Below are positions 44,296 to 52,891 of a stretch of 64,000 nucleotides of DNA, piece by piece (within the stretch, counting starts at the first letter, position 1; each line of letters begins with the position of its first letter). Source of the stretch: Haloarchaeobius iranensis. GTDB taxonomy: Archaea; Halobacteriota; Halobacteria; Halobacteriales; Natrialbaceae. The translations under genes were made by a program, and so were the position numbers. The notes beneath the pieces were generated by a model. It was not told the DNA's origin. It was given only the letters and a program-made list of their open reading frames with translations, and did not search any database. The stretch covers positions 1 to 64,000 of the forward strand of contig NZ_FNIA01000013.1 in assembly GCF_900103505.1 (NCBI RefSeq), given 5' to 3'.

Positions 44296-44952
44296 TCAGG
44301 CAGCGGTGAGTGCCTGGCGGACCGAGTCGATGCCCGTCTGTTCGACGACGACGGCGAGCCGGTCGCCCGCCTCGATGGACGTCGAGGGGAGCGGAATCGT
44401 GAGCGGGCCGTCGCTGGAGCCGTGGGCGTAGACTCGTGCCTGCTCGGGCAGGTCGACCTCGACGACGCGCTTACCGACGAGCTGGGAGTCCGCAGGGATC
44501 TCGAAGACGGAGAACTGCAGGTTCTCGGTCACGTCCGCGAGGACGTTGAAGTCGCCACCGAGCATCGCGGTCTTCGCCCCGGCGGCACCCAGCCGTTCGG
44601 GGTAGATGACCTCGTCGACGTCGCTGGCGTACTTCTCGTAGATGTCCTCGCGGTAGTCCTCGTCGATGCGGAGGACGGTCCGGGCACCGTTGTGCTTCCC
44701 GATCATACAGGCGGTGAAGTTCGCGTTCAGGTCGGGCGTGAGCGCGGCGATGGCGTCCGAGTCGGCGATTCCAGCTTCGACGAGGACGTCCTCGTCCTCG
44801 GCGTCGCCCTCGACGACGTCGAACCCGTCGTTGCGCGCGCGCTCCACGCGGTCCGGGTCGTTGTCGACGACGACGACGTCGTGGCCCTCCTCGCTGAGGA
44901 TGCGGCAGGTTCTCGTTCCGACACGACCGTAGCCCACGATAACGAACTTCAT
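44296..44952 (-). CDS. TrkA-type RCK protein
   Basis: 218 aa. RCK_N Rossmann domain (MKFVIVGYGRVGTRTCRILSEEGHDVVVVDND) followed by an RCK_C domain (SVFEIPADSQLVGKRVVEVDLPEQARVY...). Such proteins gate TrkH/KtrB potassium channels in response to NAD(H) or nucleotides. No TrkH is beside it here. A 195-base non-coding interval separates it from the ABC operon on the other strand. Confidence 0.88.
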   Translation of the reverse strand: MKFVIVGYGRVGTRTCRILSEEGHDVVVVDNDPDRVERARNDGFDVVEGDAEDEDVLVEAGIADSDAIAALTPDLNANFTACMIGKHNGARTVLRIDEDYREDIYEKYASDVDEVIYPERLGAAGAKTAMLGGDFNVLADVTENLQFSVFEIPADSQLVGKRVVEVDLPEQARVYAHGSSDGPLTIPLPSTSIEAGDRLAVVVEQTGIDSVRQALTAA

Positions 44953-45116
44953 GGGGGACGCTACGCGAGCGGGGGGTAAAAAAGATAGTCCCGGGAGGGC
45001 GGCCGATGTGGGGCGGGAGCAGGCGGTCGGTTCGCTGTGGATGCCGAAGTCGACAGGCTTGAATCCACCGGTCTGACAGGCTGACCCCGCCGTCAGCTTT
45101 CGATTTCACCACGTAG

Positions 45117-45125
45117 GTTTATCTA
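45117..45125 (+). promoter_or_regulatory. TATA element of the Liv-Lut operon
   Basis: GTTTATCTA centred 27 bases before the ATG at 45148. Leaderless start of a seven-gene transcript is predicted. Confidence 0.6.
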
Positions 45126-45147
45126 TGGTCGTTTGTTAGTCCTGGGC

Positions 45148-46410
45148 ATGAGTGGCAACAACACTTGGGGTACGGTGGACAGGCGTACGATGCTCCGCGC
45201 CGCTGGCGCGGCAGGCATCGGTGGACTCGCGGGCTGTCTCGGCGGTGGCGGCGGCGAGGGTGGTGCGAACGACCTGACCGTCGGCTTCGCGACGTCGCTG
45301 TCGGGGCCGTTCTCGGTGTTCGGCCAGTCGGCGCTCGACGGGGCGATGCTCGCGGTCGAGGACCTGGAGGAGGAACTCGGCGTCAGCATCACGGTCGAGG
45401 ACGGGGACACCCAGCTCGACCCGCAGACGGGCGTGAGCCAGCTCCAGCGGATGGTCACCGAGGCCGACGCGGACTTCACGATGGGGGCTGTCTCGTCGAG
45501 CGCCGCGCAGGCGATGGCCTCGTGGGCGAACGAGAACGAGGTCATCTACATGCCGACGGGAGCACACGGCGACGGGCTGACCGGCGAGGCGTGCGGGCCG
45601 TACTCGTTCCGTCCGACCGCGTCGAACTCGATGCTCGCGGCGAGCATCGGTGCCGAGATGGCCGAGAGCGCGGACAGCTGGTACCTGCTCTACTCGGACT
45701 ACGCGTGGGGCCAGACCGCACAGGCGGCGGTGACCCGCATCCTGGAGGAGCAGGGCAAGGAGGTCGTCGGCCGGTCGGCGACGCCGTTCCCGGCGGACGA
45801 CTACTCGCCGTACCTCAACGAGGCGGACAACTCCGGCGCAGAGGGCATCGGGATGCTCATCGCGGGACTCGACCTGCGGAAGGCGTCCAACCAGCTCGTT
45901 TCGCAGGGCATGCAGGGGGACTACACGCTCGCGATGCACCAGCTCGAGGACGCCGTCTTCTGGGGTCTGGACCGTGAGTCGGCCGGAATTCTCGACTCCG
46001 CGGGGCAGGTCTGGGGGCCGGCGGTCGACACCGACGCGAGCGTCGACTTCTGCGAGCGCGTCGCCGAGAGCTCCGAGACGGACCCGTACGTCCGGCACTT
46101 CCTCGGCTACCTCTCGATGGACCAGGCGGTGCGGGCGGCCGTGCGGGCGGACTCGACCAACGCCGACGACATGCGCGGGGCGCTGGAGGGCCACGAGGTG
46201 ACGTCCATGGCCGCCGACATCAAGGGCGGCGACAGTGGCATGTACTGGCGCGAGGGCGACCACCAGCTCATCCAGCCCACCTACACAGTCGAGGCGATGG
46301 CGGTCGAGGAGATGTCCGAGGACCCCTACAAGCGGTGGTTCCAGACGGTGAACACGTACGACGGTGACGACGTGGCACGCCCGGTCTCCGAAACCGGCTG
46401 TTCGATGTGA
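45148..46410 (+). CDS. Branched-chain amino acid-type ABC transporter, substrate-binding lipoprotein
   Basis: 420 aa. Twin-arginine-like lipoprotein signal (TVDRRTMLRAAGAAGIGGLAGC, Cys of the lipobox) then GGGGGEGG spacer. Body is a type I periplasmic-binding protein of the HAAT/LivJ kind: LTVGFATSLSGPFSVFGQSALDGAMLAVED, VSSSAAQAMASWANENEVIYM, and EGIGMLIAGLDLRKASNQL. The family binds amino acids, amides, urea or aromatic and short-chain acids. Context with LUD genes suggests an organic acid such as lactate. livH begins 3 bases after its stop. Confidence 0.88.
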   Translation: MSGNNTWGTVDRRTMLRAAGAAGIGGLAGCLGGGGGEGGANDLTVGFATSLSGPFSVFGQSALDGAMLAVEDLEEELGVSITVEDGDTQLDPQTGVSQLQRMVTEADADFTMGAVSSSAAQAMASWANENEVIYMPTGAHGDGLTGEACGPYSFRPTASNSMLAASIGAEMAESADSWYLLYSDYAWGQTAQAAVTRILEEQGKEVVGRSATPFPADDYSPYLNEADNSGAEGIGMLIAGLDLRKASNQLVSQGMQGDYTLAMHQLEDAVFWGLDRESAGILDSAGQVWGPAVDTDASVDFCERVAESSETDPYVRHFLGYLSMDQAVRAAVRADSTNADDMRGALEGHEVTSMAADIKGGDSGMYWREGDHQLIQPTYTVEAMAVEEMSEDPYKRWFQTVNTYDGDDVARPVSETGCSM

Positions 46411-46413
46411 TCG

Positions 46414-47433
46414 ATGAACACGACGGAACTCACTCGTGAGGACCTCGCGACGGTCTCGCCGGCCTGGTGGGCCGCCGCCCTCGTGGCGGTCGTCCTGCTA
46501 GCGGTCACGTTCGCCGTCGAGCCCGGGCTGTTCATCGACCAGGCCATCGGCGGCCTCGTGTACGGGATGGTGCTGGTGCTCGTCACGCTCGGGCTCTCGC
46601 TCATCCTCGGGCTGATGGGTATCGTCAACTTCGCCCACGGCGCGTTCTTCATGCTGGGTGCGTACCTCTCGTACTCGGTCGTCGTCACGCTCGGCCTGCC
46701 GTTCTGGGCGGCGCTGATACTGGCACCGCTCGCCGTCGGCGTGGTCGGCGTCGTCCTGGAGATCACCGTGCTGCGATACCTCTACGGTTCGGACCCCATC
46801 GTCAGCCTGCTCGCGACGTTCGGCCTGACGATGATGATCGAGGAGGTCATCCGCGCGTACTGGGGCACCGCACCGCTGGAGATCTCCCGTCCGTCGGTAC
46901 TGACGCGCGGGACGGACCTCGGCGTGACGACGGTGCCGACCTACCGGCTGTTCCTGGTCGGCGTCGCGGTGCTCACCATCGTCGCGGTGTACCTGCTCAT
47001 CTCGCGGACGGACTTCGGGCTCACGGTCAGGGCCGGGGTGCAGGACGGCGAGATGACCGAGTTCGTCGGGGTGAACCTCCCGGTTCGCTTCACCGCGATG
47101 TTCTTCCTCGGCGCGGCGCTGGCCGGCTTCGCCGGCGTGCTGTACTCGGCCGAGACGGGCATGCGGACGACGATGGGTGAGACGTTCGTCATCCTCGCGT
47201 TCGTGGTCGTCGTCGTCGGTGGTATCGGGAGCCTGTTCGGGAGCGTGGTGAGCGGCATCCTCATCGGCGTGTCGGCGTACCTCACGCCGGTCGTGCTCTC
47301 CGCGCTCGCGGAGGTGACGAACCAGCCGTGGCTGGCGCTCCAGATCCGGGACCTCGTCCCGTACCTCGTGATGATACTCATCCTGCTGTACCGGCCACGG
47401 GGGCTGTTCGGCGAGGAGGGGTTCCTGGAATGA
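46414..47433 (+). CDS. livH: Branched-chain-type ABC permease (LivH)
   Basis: 339 aa with eight or so hydrophobic segments. LivH signature: IDQAIGGLVYGMVLVLVTLGLSLILGLMGIVNFAHGAFFMLGAYLSYS and the EAA-like loop GIGSLFGSVVSGILIGV. First of the two inner-membrane subunits. Its stop overlaps the livM start by 4 bases. Confidence 0.9.
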   Translation: MNTTELTREDLATVSPAWWAAALVAVVLLAVTFAVEPGLFIDQAIGGLVYGMVLVLVTLGLSLILGLMGIVNFAHGAFFMLGAYLSYSVVVTLGLPFWAALILAPLAVGVVGVVLEITVLRYLYGSDPIVSLLATFGLTMMIEEVIRAYWGTAPLEISRPSVLTRGTDLGVTTVPTYRLFLVGVAVLTIVAVYLLISRTDFGLTVRAGVQDGEMTEFVGVNLPVRFTAMFFLGAALAGFAGVLYSAETGMRTTMGETFVILAFVVVVVGGIGSLFGSVVSGILIGVSAYLTPVVLSALAEVTNQPWLALQIRDLVPYLVMILILLYRPRGLFGEEGFLE

Positions 47434-48542
47434 GCGGCGAGACGGCGACCGGCGGCGGGTCGACCGAGACGCTGGACCGCGCGCGCTCGCTGCTCGGACG
47501 CTACCGGGTGCCGGTCGGGCTCGTCCTGGTCGTCGTGCTGTTGCGCCCGGTCATCTCGAACCCGCTGCTGCTCGGCTACGAGGCCGTCGCGGCGACCATC
47601 CTCATCTGGATGGTGTTCGTCGCGGCGTTCAACCTGCTGTTCGGCTACGCGGGCCTGCTCTCGTTCGGGCACGCGATGTTCCTCGGCTTCGGGATGTACG
47701 CCGCGGCCATCGGCGTCTCCGGCCGGGCCGGCGCACCCCAGCTGCCGTTCCCGGTCGCCGCGGCAATCGGCATCGCCGTCGCGGCGACGGTCGGCTACCT
47801 GCTCGGGCGGCTCACCGTCGAGAAGGGCGAGATATACTTCGCCTTCCTCACACTGGCGGTCGCACAGGCAGTGGAGTTCACCGCGAACCGTAACCCGCTG
47901 AACCTCACCGGGGGCTCGAACGGCGTCACGCAGAACGTGCTGCCGGGCTTCGTCGAGTCGACGCGGGGCCAGCTCGTCGTCGTCTTCGGGGGCCTCGAGG
48001 TCGACTGGTACTGGTTCGTGTCGGCCGTGTTCCTCGTCTCGATGCTCGCGCTCTGGCAGATCGTCCGCTCGCCGTTCGGGCGGTCGCTCGTCGCCATCCG
48101 CGAGAACGGCGACCTCGCGCGGGCGATGGGAATCGACACGACCCGGTACAAGGTGCAGGCGTTCACCATCAGCGCCGCGTTCTCCGCGCTCGCCGGGTCG
48201 GTGCTGATGGTCGACCGGTACGGCGCGTCACAGGAGACCCTCAGCGTCATCACCAGCGGCGACACCGTGCTGATGGCCGTCCTCGGCGGGGTCCGGTACT
48301 TCTTCGGACCCATCGCGGGCGTGTTCGTCTGGCAGTTCGCCGAGGAGTTCCTCAACGAGTTCGAGGTGCTACACCTCGGGTTCACCAGCGTCGACCTCTC
48401 GGGGGTGTTGACCCACTGGCAGTTCTTCCTCGGCGCGCTGTTCGTCGTGCTCGTCGTGGTCGCCCCGCTGGAGGGCATCTGGGGCTACCTGCGTGACTGG
48501 GTGCGCGACCTCTACGTCCGTCTCAAGGGGGTGGCCGAATGA
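47430..48542 (+). CDS. livM: Branched-chain-type ABC permease (LivM)
   Basis: 370 aa, ATGA overlap with livH. Nine to ten hydrophobic segments, LivM signature FNLLFGYAGLLSFGHAMFLGFGMYAA and RSPFGRSLVAIRENGDLARAMGIDTTRYKVQAFTISAAFSALAGS. The stop overlaps the livG start by 4 bases. Confidence 0.9.
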   Translation: MSGETATGGGSTETLDRARSLLGRYRVPVGLVLVVVLLRPVISNPLLLGYEAVAATILIWMVFVAAFNLLFGYAGLLSFGHAMFLGFGMYAAAIGVSGRAGAPQLPFPVAAAIGIAVAATVGYLLGRLTVEKGEIYFAFLTLAVAQAVEFTANRNPLNLTGGSNGVTQNVLPGFVESTRGQLVVVFGGLEVDWYWFVSAVFLVSMLALWQIVRSPFGRSLVAIRENGDLARAMGIDTTRYKVQAFTISAAFSALAGSVLMVDRYGASQETLSVITSGDTVLMAVLGGVRYFFGPIAGVFVWQFAEEFLNEFEVLHLGFTSVDLSGVLTHWQFFLGALFVVLVVVAPLEGIWGYLRDWVRDLYVRLKGVAE

Positions 48543-49408
48543 GCGACACCGCCGACACAGCCACCGAGACGACCGACGACGTGGAGCCGACGGACGCCGG
48601 CCGCGAGGCCGACACGATGCCGTCGCCGGACCCCGCCGTCGATCCAACGACGGCCGCCCTGGCGACCGACGGCCTCCGCCGGACGTTCGGCGAGGTCACC
48701 GCGGTCGACCGCGTCTCGCTCGGCGTCGAGCGCGGCGAGCTCCGGGCCATCATCGGCCCGAACGGCGCTGGCAAGACGACGCTGTTCAACACCATCATGG
48801 GGACGCTCCCGCCGACCGACGGACGGGTGTTCCTCGACGGGCAGGACGTCACCGAGCGCGACGAGCACGAGCGCCCCCACCTCGGGCTGGCGCGGTCGTT
48901 CCAGTCGAACGAGCTGTTCGAGGAACAGACGGTGCTCGAGAACGTCCGCGTCGTCGTCCAGACGAGCCGTCGCGGCGCGTTCAGCTTCGACCTGTTCCGG
49001 GACCACCGGTCCGTGGGCAGGGAGCGAGCCCTCGAACTGCTCGACACCGTCGGGCTCGACGCGCCACCGTCGACGCTCGCGAAGAACCTCTCGCACGGCG
49101 ACCAGCGCCGGCTCGGCATCGCGATGGCGCTGGCGACCGAGCCCGAGGTGCTGCTGCTGGACGAACCAACCTCGGGGATGAGCCCCGGCGCGACGACGGC
49201 GACGGCGAACCTCATCGAGGAGATCCGTGACGAGCTCGGGCTGACGGTCGTCCTCATCGAGCACGACATGGACGTCGTGCTCTCCATCTCGGACCGCATC
49301 TCGGTGCTGAACCGCGGGTCGCTCATCGCGACCGGCCCGCCGGAGGAGATACAGGCGAACGACGCCGTCCAGGACGCGTACCTCGGCGGTATGCGGGAGG
49401 AACTATGA
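48539..49408 (+). CDS. livG: ABC ATPase LivG
   Basis: 289 aa. Acidic N-terminal extension of about 40 residues (DTADTATETTDDVEP...), Walker A GPNGAGKTTLFN, signature LSHGDQRRLGIAMALA (LSHGD in place of LSGGQ, a common LivG form) and Walker B LLLDEPTSGMSP. LivG-type ending QANDAVQDAYLGG. 4-base overlap with both neighbours. Confidence 0.92.
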   Translation: MSDTADTATETTDDVEPTDAGREADTMPSPDPAVDPTTAALATDGLRRTFGEVTAVDRVSLGVERGELRAIIGPNGAGKTTLFNTIMGTLPPTDGRVFLDGQDVTERDEHERPHLGLARSFQSNELFEEQTVLENVRVVVQTSRRGAFSFDLFRDHRSVGRERALELLDTVGLDAPPSTLAKNLSHGDQRRLGIAMALATEPEVLLLDEPTSGMSPGATTATANLIEEIRDELGLTVVLIEHDMDVVLSISDRISVLNRGSLIATGPPEEIQANDAVQDAYLGGMREEL

Positions 49409-50163
49409 GTTCGGACTGGGACGCTAGCACGACCGCTGACGCGACGGAACCGTCCGGCGCACTGCTCGAAGTCGACGGCCTCGCGGCCGGCTACGACACC
49501 GGCCAGGTGCTGTTCGACGTCGACCTCGCCATCGAGGAGGGCGAGCTGGTCTCCCTGCTCGGACGCAACGGCGCGGGGAAGACCACGACGATGCACGCCA
49601 TCATGGGCGCCGACGAGCCGGCGGTGCTCGGCGGCGACATCCGGTACCGCGGCGAGTCCATCGTTGACTGGCAGTCACACCGGCGCGCGAACCGCGGTAT
49701 CGCCATCGTGCCGGAGAAGCGGCGGTGCTTCCCTCGTCTCTCGGTCGTCGAGAACGTCCGTCTCGCCATCAACCACGCGCAGAACCCGCTCGGGCTGGAC
49801 GAGGCGCTCGCGTTCTTCCCCGAACTCGACGACATGCGCGGGAAGGAGGCCCGGAACATGAGCGGCGGCGAACAGCAGATGCTCGCCATCGCCCGCGCGC
49901 TCGCGGCGAACCCGGACCTGATGCTGCTCGACGAGCCGTTCGAGGGGCTCGCGCCGTACATCGTCCGGCGCATCGAGGACATCGTCGCCGATATCAACGC
50001 CGAACAGGGTATCACGGTCTTCTTCGTCGAGCAGAACGTCGCGGCCGCACTCGCCATCGCGGACCGCCACTACGTGCTCGACGAGGGCCATATCGTCGAC
50101 GAGGTGACGAGCGACCGCATCCGCGAGGACGAGGAGTTCCGTCAACGATACCTCGGTGTGTGA
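49405..50163 (+). CDS. livF: ABC ATPase LivF
   Basis: 252 aa. Walker A GRNGAGKTTTMHAIMG, signature MSGGEQQMLAIARAL, Walker B MLLDEPFEGLAPYIV. The EGLAP after Walker B is typical of LivF. Ends TSDRIREDEEFRQRYLGV, as normal for LivF. The LUD gene starts 2 bases after its stop. Confidence 0.92.
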   Translation: MSSDWDASTTADATEPSGALLEVDGLAAGYDTGQVLFDVDLAIEEGELVSLLGRNGAGKTTTMHAIMGADEPAVLGGDIRYRGESIVDWQSHRRANRGIAIVPEKRRCFPRLSVVENVRLAINHAQNPLGLDEALAFFPELDDMRGKEARNMSGGEQQMLAIARALAANPDLMLLDEPFEGLAPYIVRRIEDIVADINAEQGITVFFVEQNVAAALAIADRHYVLDEGHIVDEVTSDRIREDEEFRQRYLGV

Positions 50164-50165
50164 CC

Positions 50166-50681
50166 GTGTCTTCGAGAGTGACAGTCACCGACGACTTCCT
50201 GGACGCGCTCGACGACCTCGACGTGTCCCACGACCGGACGACACTCGCCGACCTGCCGGCGACGCTCGCCGACGCGGTCACCGACCCGGCAGTCGGTGTG
50301 CCGCTGCACGTCGACGCCAGCCTGCCCGGTTCGGTCGCGACGACGTTCACCCCGAGCGAGCTGCAGGACGCCGCGACGGGGGTCACGCCCGCCCGCCTCG
50401 GTATCGCGGAGTACGGGAGCGTCGTCATCCGGTCGAGCGCCGGCGGCGACGAACCGCTGAGCCTCTACCCCGAGCGACACGTGGCGGTGCTCGACGCCGC
50501 CGACGTGGTCGCGACGGGACGGGACGCGGTCGACTGGCTCGCCAGCGAGGTCGCCGCCGGCCGGGGCTCGCACGTGCTCGCGACCGGTGCCTCCGCGACG
50601 GCGGACATGGGTGGGCTCGTCGAGGGCGTCCACGGCCCGAACGAGGTCCACGTCGTGCTCGTGGAGGCCGATACCGAATGA
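50166..50681 (+). CDS. LUD-domain protein, LutC-like
   Basis: 171 aa from GTG 50166. LUD (lactate utilisation) domain, seen in IAEYGSVVIRSSAGGDEPLSLYPERHVAVLDAADVV and the ending TADMGGLVEGVHGPNEVHVVLVE (the S/T-A-D-I-x-x-x-x-V-x-G-x-H-G-P signature of LutC/YkgG). LutC works with LutA and LutB to oxidise L-lactate to pyruvate. Its stop overlaps the lutB-like start by 4 bases. Some LUD proteins lack known substrates, so lactate is inferred from family only. Confidence 0.82.
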   Translation: MSSRVTVTDDFLDALDDLDVSHDRTTLADLPATLADAVTDPAVGVPLHVDASLPGSVATTFTPSELQDAATGVTPARLGIAEYGSVVIRSSAGGDEPLSLYPERHVAVLDAADVVATGRDAVDWLASEVAAGRGSHVLATGASATADMGGLVEGVHGPNEVHVVLVEADTE

Positions 50682-52891
50682 GCTCCGAACGCAAGCAGAA
50701 GGCGGCACAGCTCCGTCACCTGCTCGAGACCGAGGGGCCGCTCATCGGGCCGAAGGTCAGCTCGAAGAACCGCGACCGCTACGCCGCCGCAGAGCGGTTC
50801 GACGCGTGGGACAGCACCCGTGACGAGGCACGGGCCATCAAGGAGGCCGCCATCGCGGACCTCCCCGAACTGCTCGAACAGCTCCGCGAGTCGGTCGAGG
50901 CGAACGGCGGCACCGTCTACGTCGCCGACGACGCGGCCGACGCGAACCGCTACGTCACCGAGCTGTGCGACGAGCAGGGCGCGGAGACGCTCGTGAAGTC
51001 GAAGTCGATGACGACGGAGGAGCTGGAGCTGAACGACGCGCTCGCGGCCGCCGGCGTGGACACCTACGAGACGGACCTCGGGGAGTTCGTGATTCAACTG
51101 GCCGAGGAGTCGCCGAGCCACATCGTCGGTCCGGCGCTGCACAAGTCCCGCGAGGAGATCGCCGACCTGCTGAACGCGACGTTCGAGCCCGACGAACCGC
51201 TGGAGACGGCCGAGGAGATGACCCGGTTCGCCCGGGACTACCTCGGCGAGCGCATCCGCGAGGCCGACGTCGGCGTGACCGGCGCGAACTTCGTCTTCGC
51301 CGAGTCGGGATCGATGGCGCTCGTGACGAACGAGGGCAACGCCCGGAAATGTGCGGTGACGCCGGACACCCACGTCGCCGTCACCGGAATCGAGAAGATA
51401 CTGCCGTCGGTCGACGACTTCGGCCCGTTCGTCGACCTCATCTCGAAGGCGGCGACCGGGCAGGACATCTCGCGGTACGTCTCCCTGTTCACGCCGCCGG
51501 TGGCCTCGCCGACGCTCGACTTCGAGAGCGACGAGCCCATCGAGTTCGGCGAGGCGACCGCCGAGCGCGACGACCCCGACGACGACCGCGCGTTCCACCT
51601 CGTGCTCGTCGACAACGGCCGCACCGAGCTGCGCGAGGACGACCAGCTGCGGGAGACGCTGTACTGCATCCGCTGTGGCGCGTGCTCGAACTCGTGTGCG
51701 AACTTCCAGGCCGTCGGCGGCCACGGCTTCGGCGGCGAGACGTACTCCGGGGGCATCGCGACCGGCTGGGAGGCCGGCGTCCACGGCATGGACAGCGCCG
51801 CCGAGTTCAACGACCTCTGTACGGGCTGCTCGCGCTGTGTCGACGCCTGCCCCGTGAAGATCGACATCCCGTGGATCAACACGGTCGTCCGCGACCGGCT
51901 GAACCGCGACGCCGACCCCGACACCTTCGACCATCTCGTCGACGGACTGTCGCCCGACGAGGAGCCGTCCGGGCTCGCGCTGGACAAGCGCCTGTTCGGC
52001 AACTTCGAGCGGCTGGCGAAGCTCGGGAGCGCGACCGCGCCCGTCTCGAACTGGCTGGCCGACGCCGGCCCCGCCCGGGCGGCGATGGAGCGCGTCCTCG
52101 GCGTCGACCGCCGGCGCGACCTGCCGCGGTTCCGGCGGGAGACGCTGGTCGACTGGTTCGACGACCGCGGGCCGCGCGTCGCTGCCGACGACGCTTCGCG
52201 GGAGGCGGTGCTCTACCCCGACGCGTACACGAACTACGTGCTCGTCGACCGCGGGAAGGCGGCGGTCCGGGCGCTGGAGGCGCTCGACGTGCGCGTCCAC
52301 GTGCCCCGCGTCCGGTCCTCGGGCCGTGCACCGCTCTCGCAGGGGATGATCTCGACCGCGGAGGACCACGCCCACCACGTCTACGCCGGACTGGCCGAGC
52401 ACATCGACGCCGGCCGGGACGTGGTGGTCGTCGAGCCCTCCGCCCTGGCGATGTTCGAGCGGGAGTACGAGCGGCTCCTGGCCCCGGAATCCGCGGACCG
52501 GCTGGCCGACGCGAGCTACGAGGTCATGGAGTACGTGTACGGCCTGCTGGAGAACGGTGGCTCGCCCGACGCGCTCGGGAGCCCGCCGGAGGCCGTCGCC
52601 TACCACAGCCACTGCCAGGGCCGAACGCTCGACCTCGAGCCGTACACCGTCGCGGTGCTCGAGGCGTGTGGCGCGACGGTCCGCACCTCGGACGTGGAGT
52701 GCTGCGGGATGGCCGGCAGCTTCGGCTACAAGGAGAGCTACTACGAGCTGAGCATGGACGTCGGCGAGGAGCTCGCCGACCAGTTCGCCGGCGAGCCGGT
52801 CGTCGCCGCCAGCGGCACGTCCTGTCAGGAACAGCTCGACGCGCTGCTCGGCGGCGAGGTTCCGCACGCGGTCGAGTTGATCGCGCCCTGA
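50678..52891 (+). CDS. LutB-LutA-like fusion: LUD, 2x[4Fe-4S], CCG domain
   Basis: 737 aa. Residues about 1-310 are a LutB-type LUD domain (TLVKSKSMTTEELELNDAL; GVTGANFVFAESGSMALVTNEGNAR). Two ferredoxin clusters follow: C330-C333-C336-C340 (CIRCGACSNSC) and C381-C384-C387-C391. The C-terminal third is a LutA/GlpC-like CCG region with one full motif: HCQGR, ECCGMAGSFGYKESY (about C674-C675) and SCQEQL. The first CCG motif reads RSSGRAPLSQGM near residue 546, so its cysteines are replaced by serines. Normally LutA and LutB are separate; here one chain carries both. Final gene of the operon; its 3' 67 bases overlap the antisense lipoprotein gene. Confidence 0.85.
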   Translation: MSSERKQKAAQLRHLLETEGPLIGPKVSSKNRDRYAAAERFDAWDSTRDEARAIKEAAIADLPELLEQLRESVEANGGTVYVADDAADANRYVTELCDEQGAETLVKSKSMTTEELELNDALAAAGVDTYETDLGEFVIQLAEESPSHIVGPALHKSREEIADLLNATFEPDEPLETAEEMTRFARDYLGERIREADVGVTGANFVFAESGSMALVTNEGNARKCAVTPDTHVAVTGIEKILPSVDDFGPFVDLISKAATGQDISRYVSLFTPPVASPTLDFESDEPIEFGEATAERDDPDDDRAFHLVLVDNGRTELREDDQLRETLYCIRCGACSNSCANFQAVGGHGFGGETYSGGIATGWEAGVHGMDSAAEFNDLCTGCSRCVDACPVKIDIPWINTVVRDRLNRDADPDTFDHLVDGLSPDEEPSGLALDKRLFGNFERLAKLGSATAPVSNWLADAGPARAAMERVLGVDRRRDLPRFRRETLVDWFDDRGPRVAADDASREAVLYPDAYTNYVLVDRGKAAVRALEALDVRVHVPRVRSSGRAPLSQGMISTAEDHAHHVYAGLAEHIDAGRDVVVVEPSALAMFEREYERLLAPESADRLADASYEVMEYVYGLLENGGSPDALGSPPEAVAYHSHCQGRTLDLEPYTVAVLEACGATVRTSDVECCGMAGSFGYKESYYELSMDVGEELADQFAGEPVVAASGTSCQEQLDALLGGEVPHAVELIAP

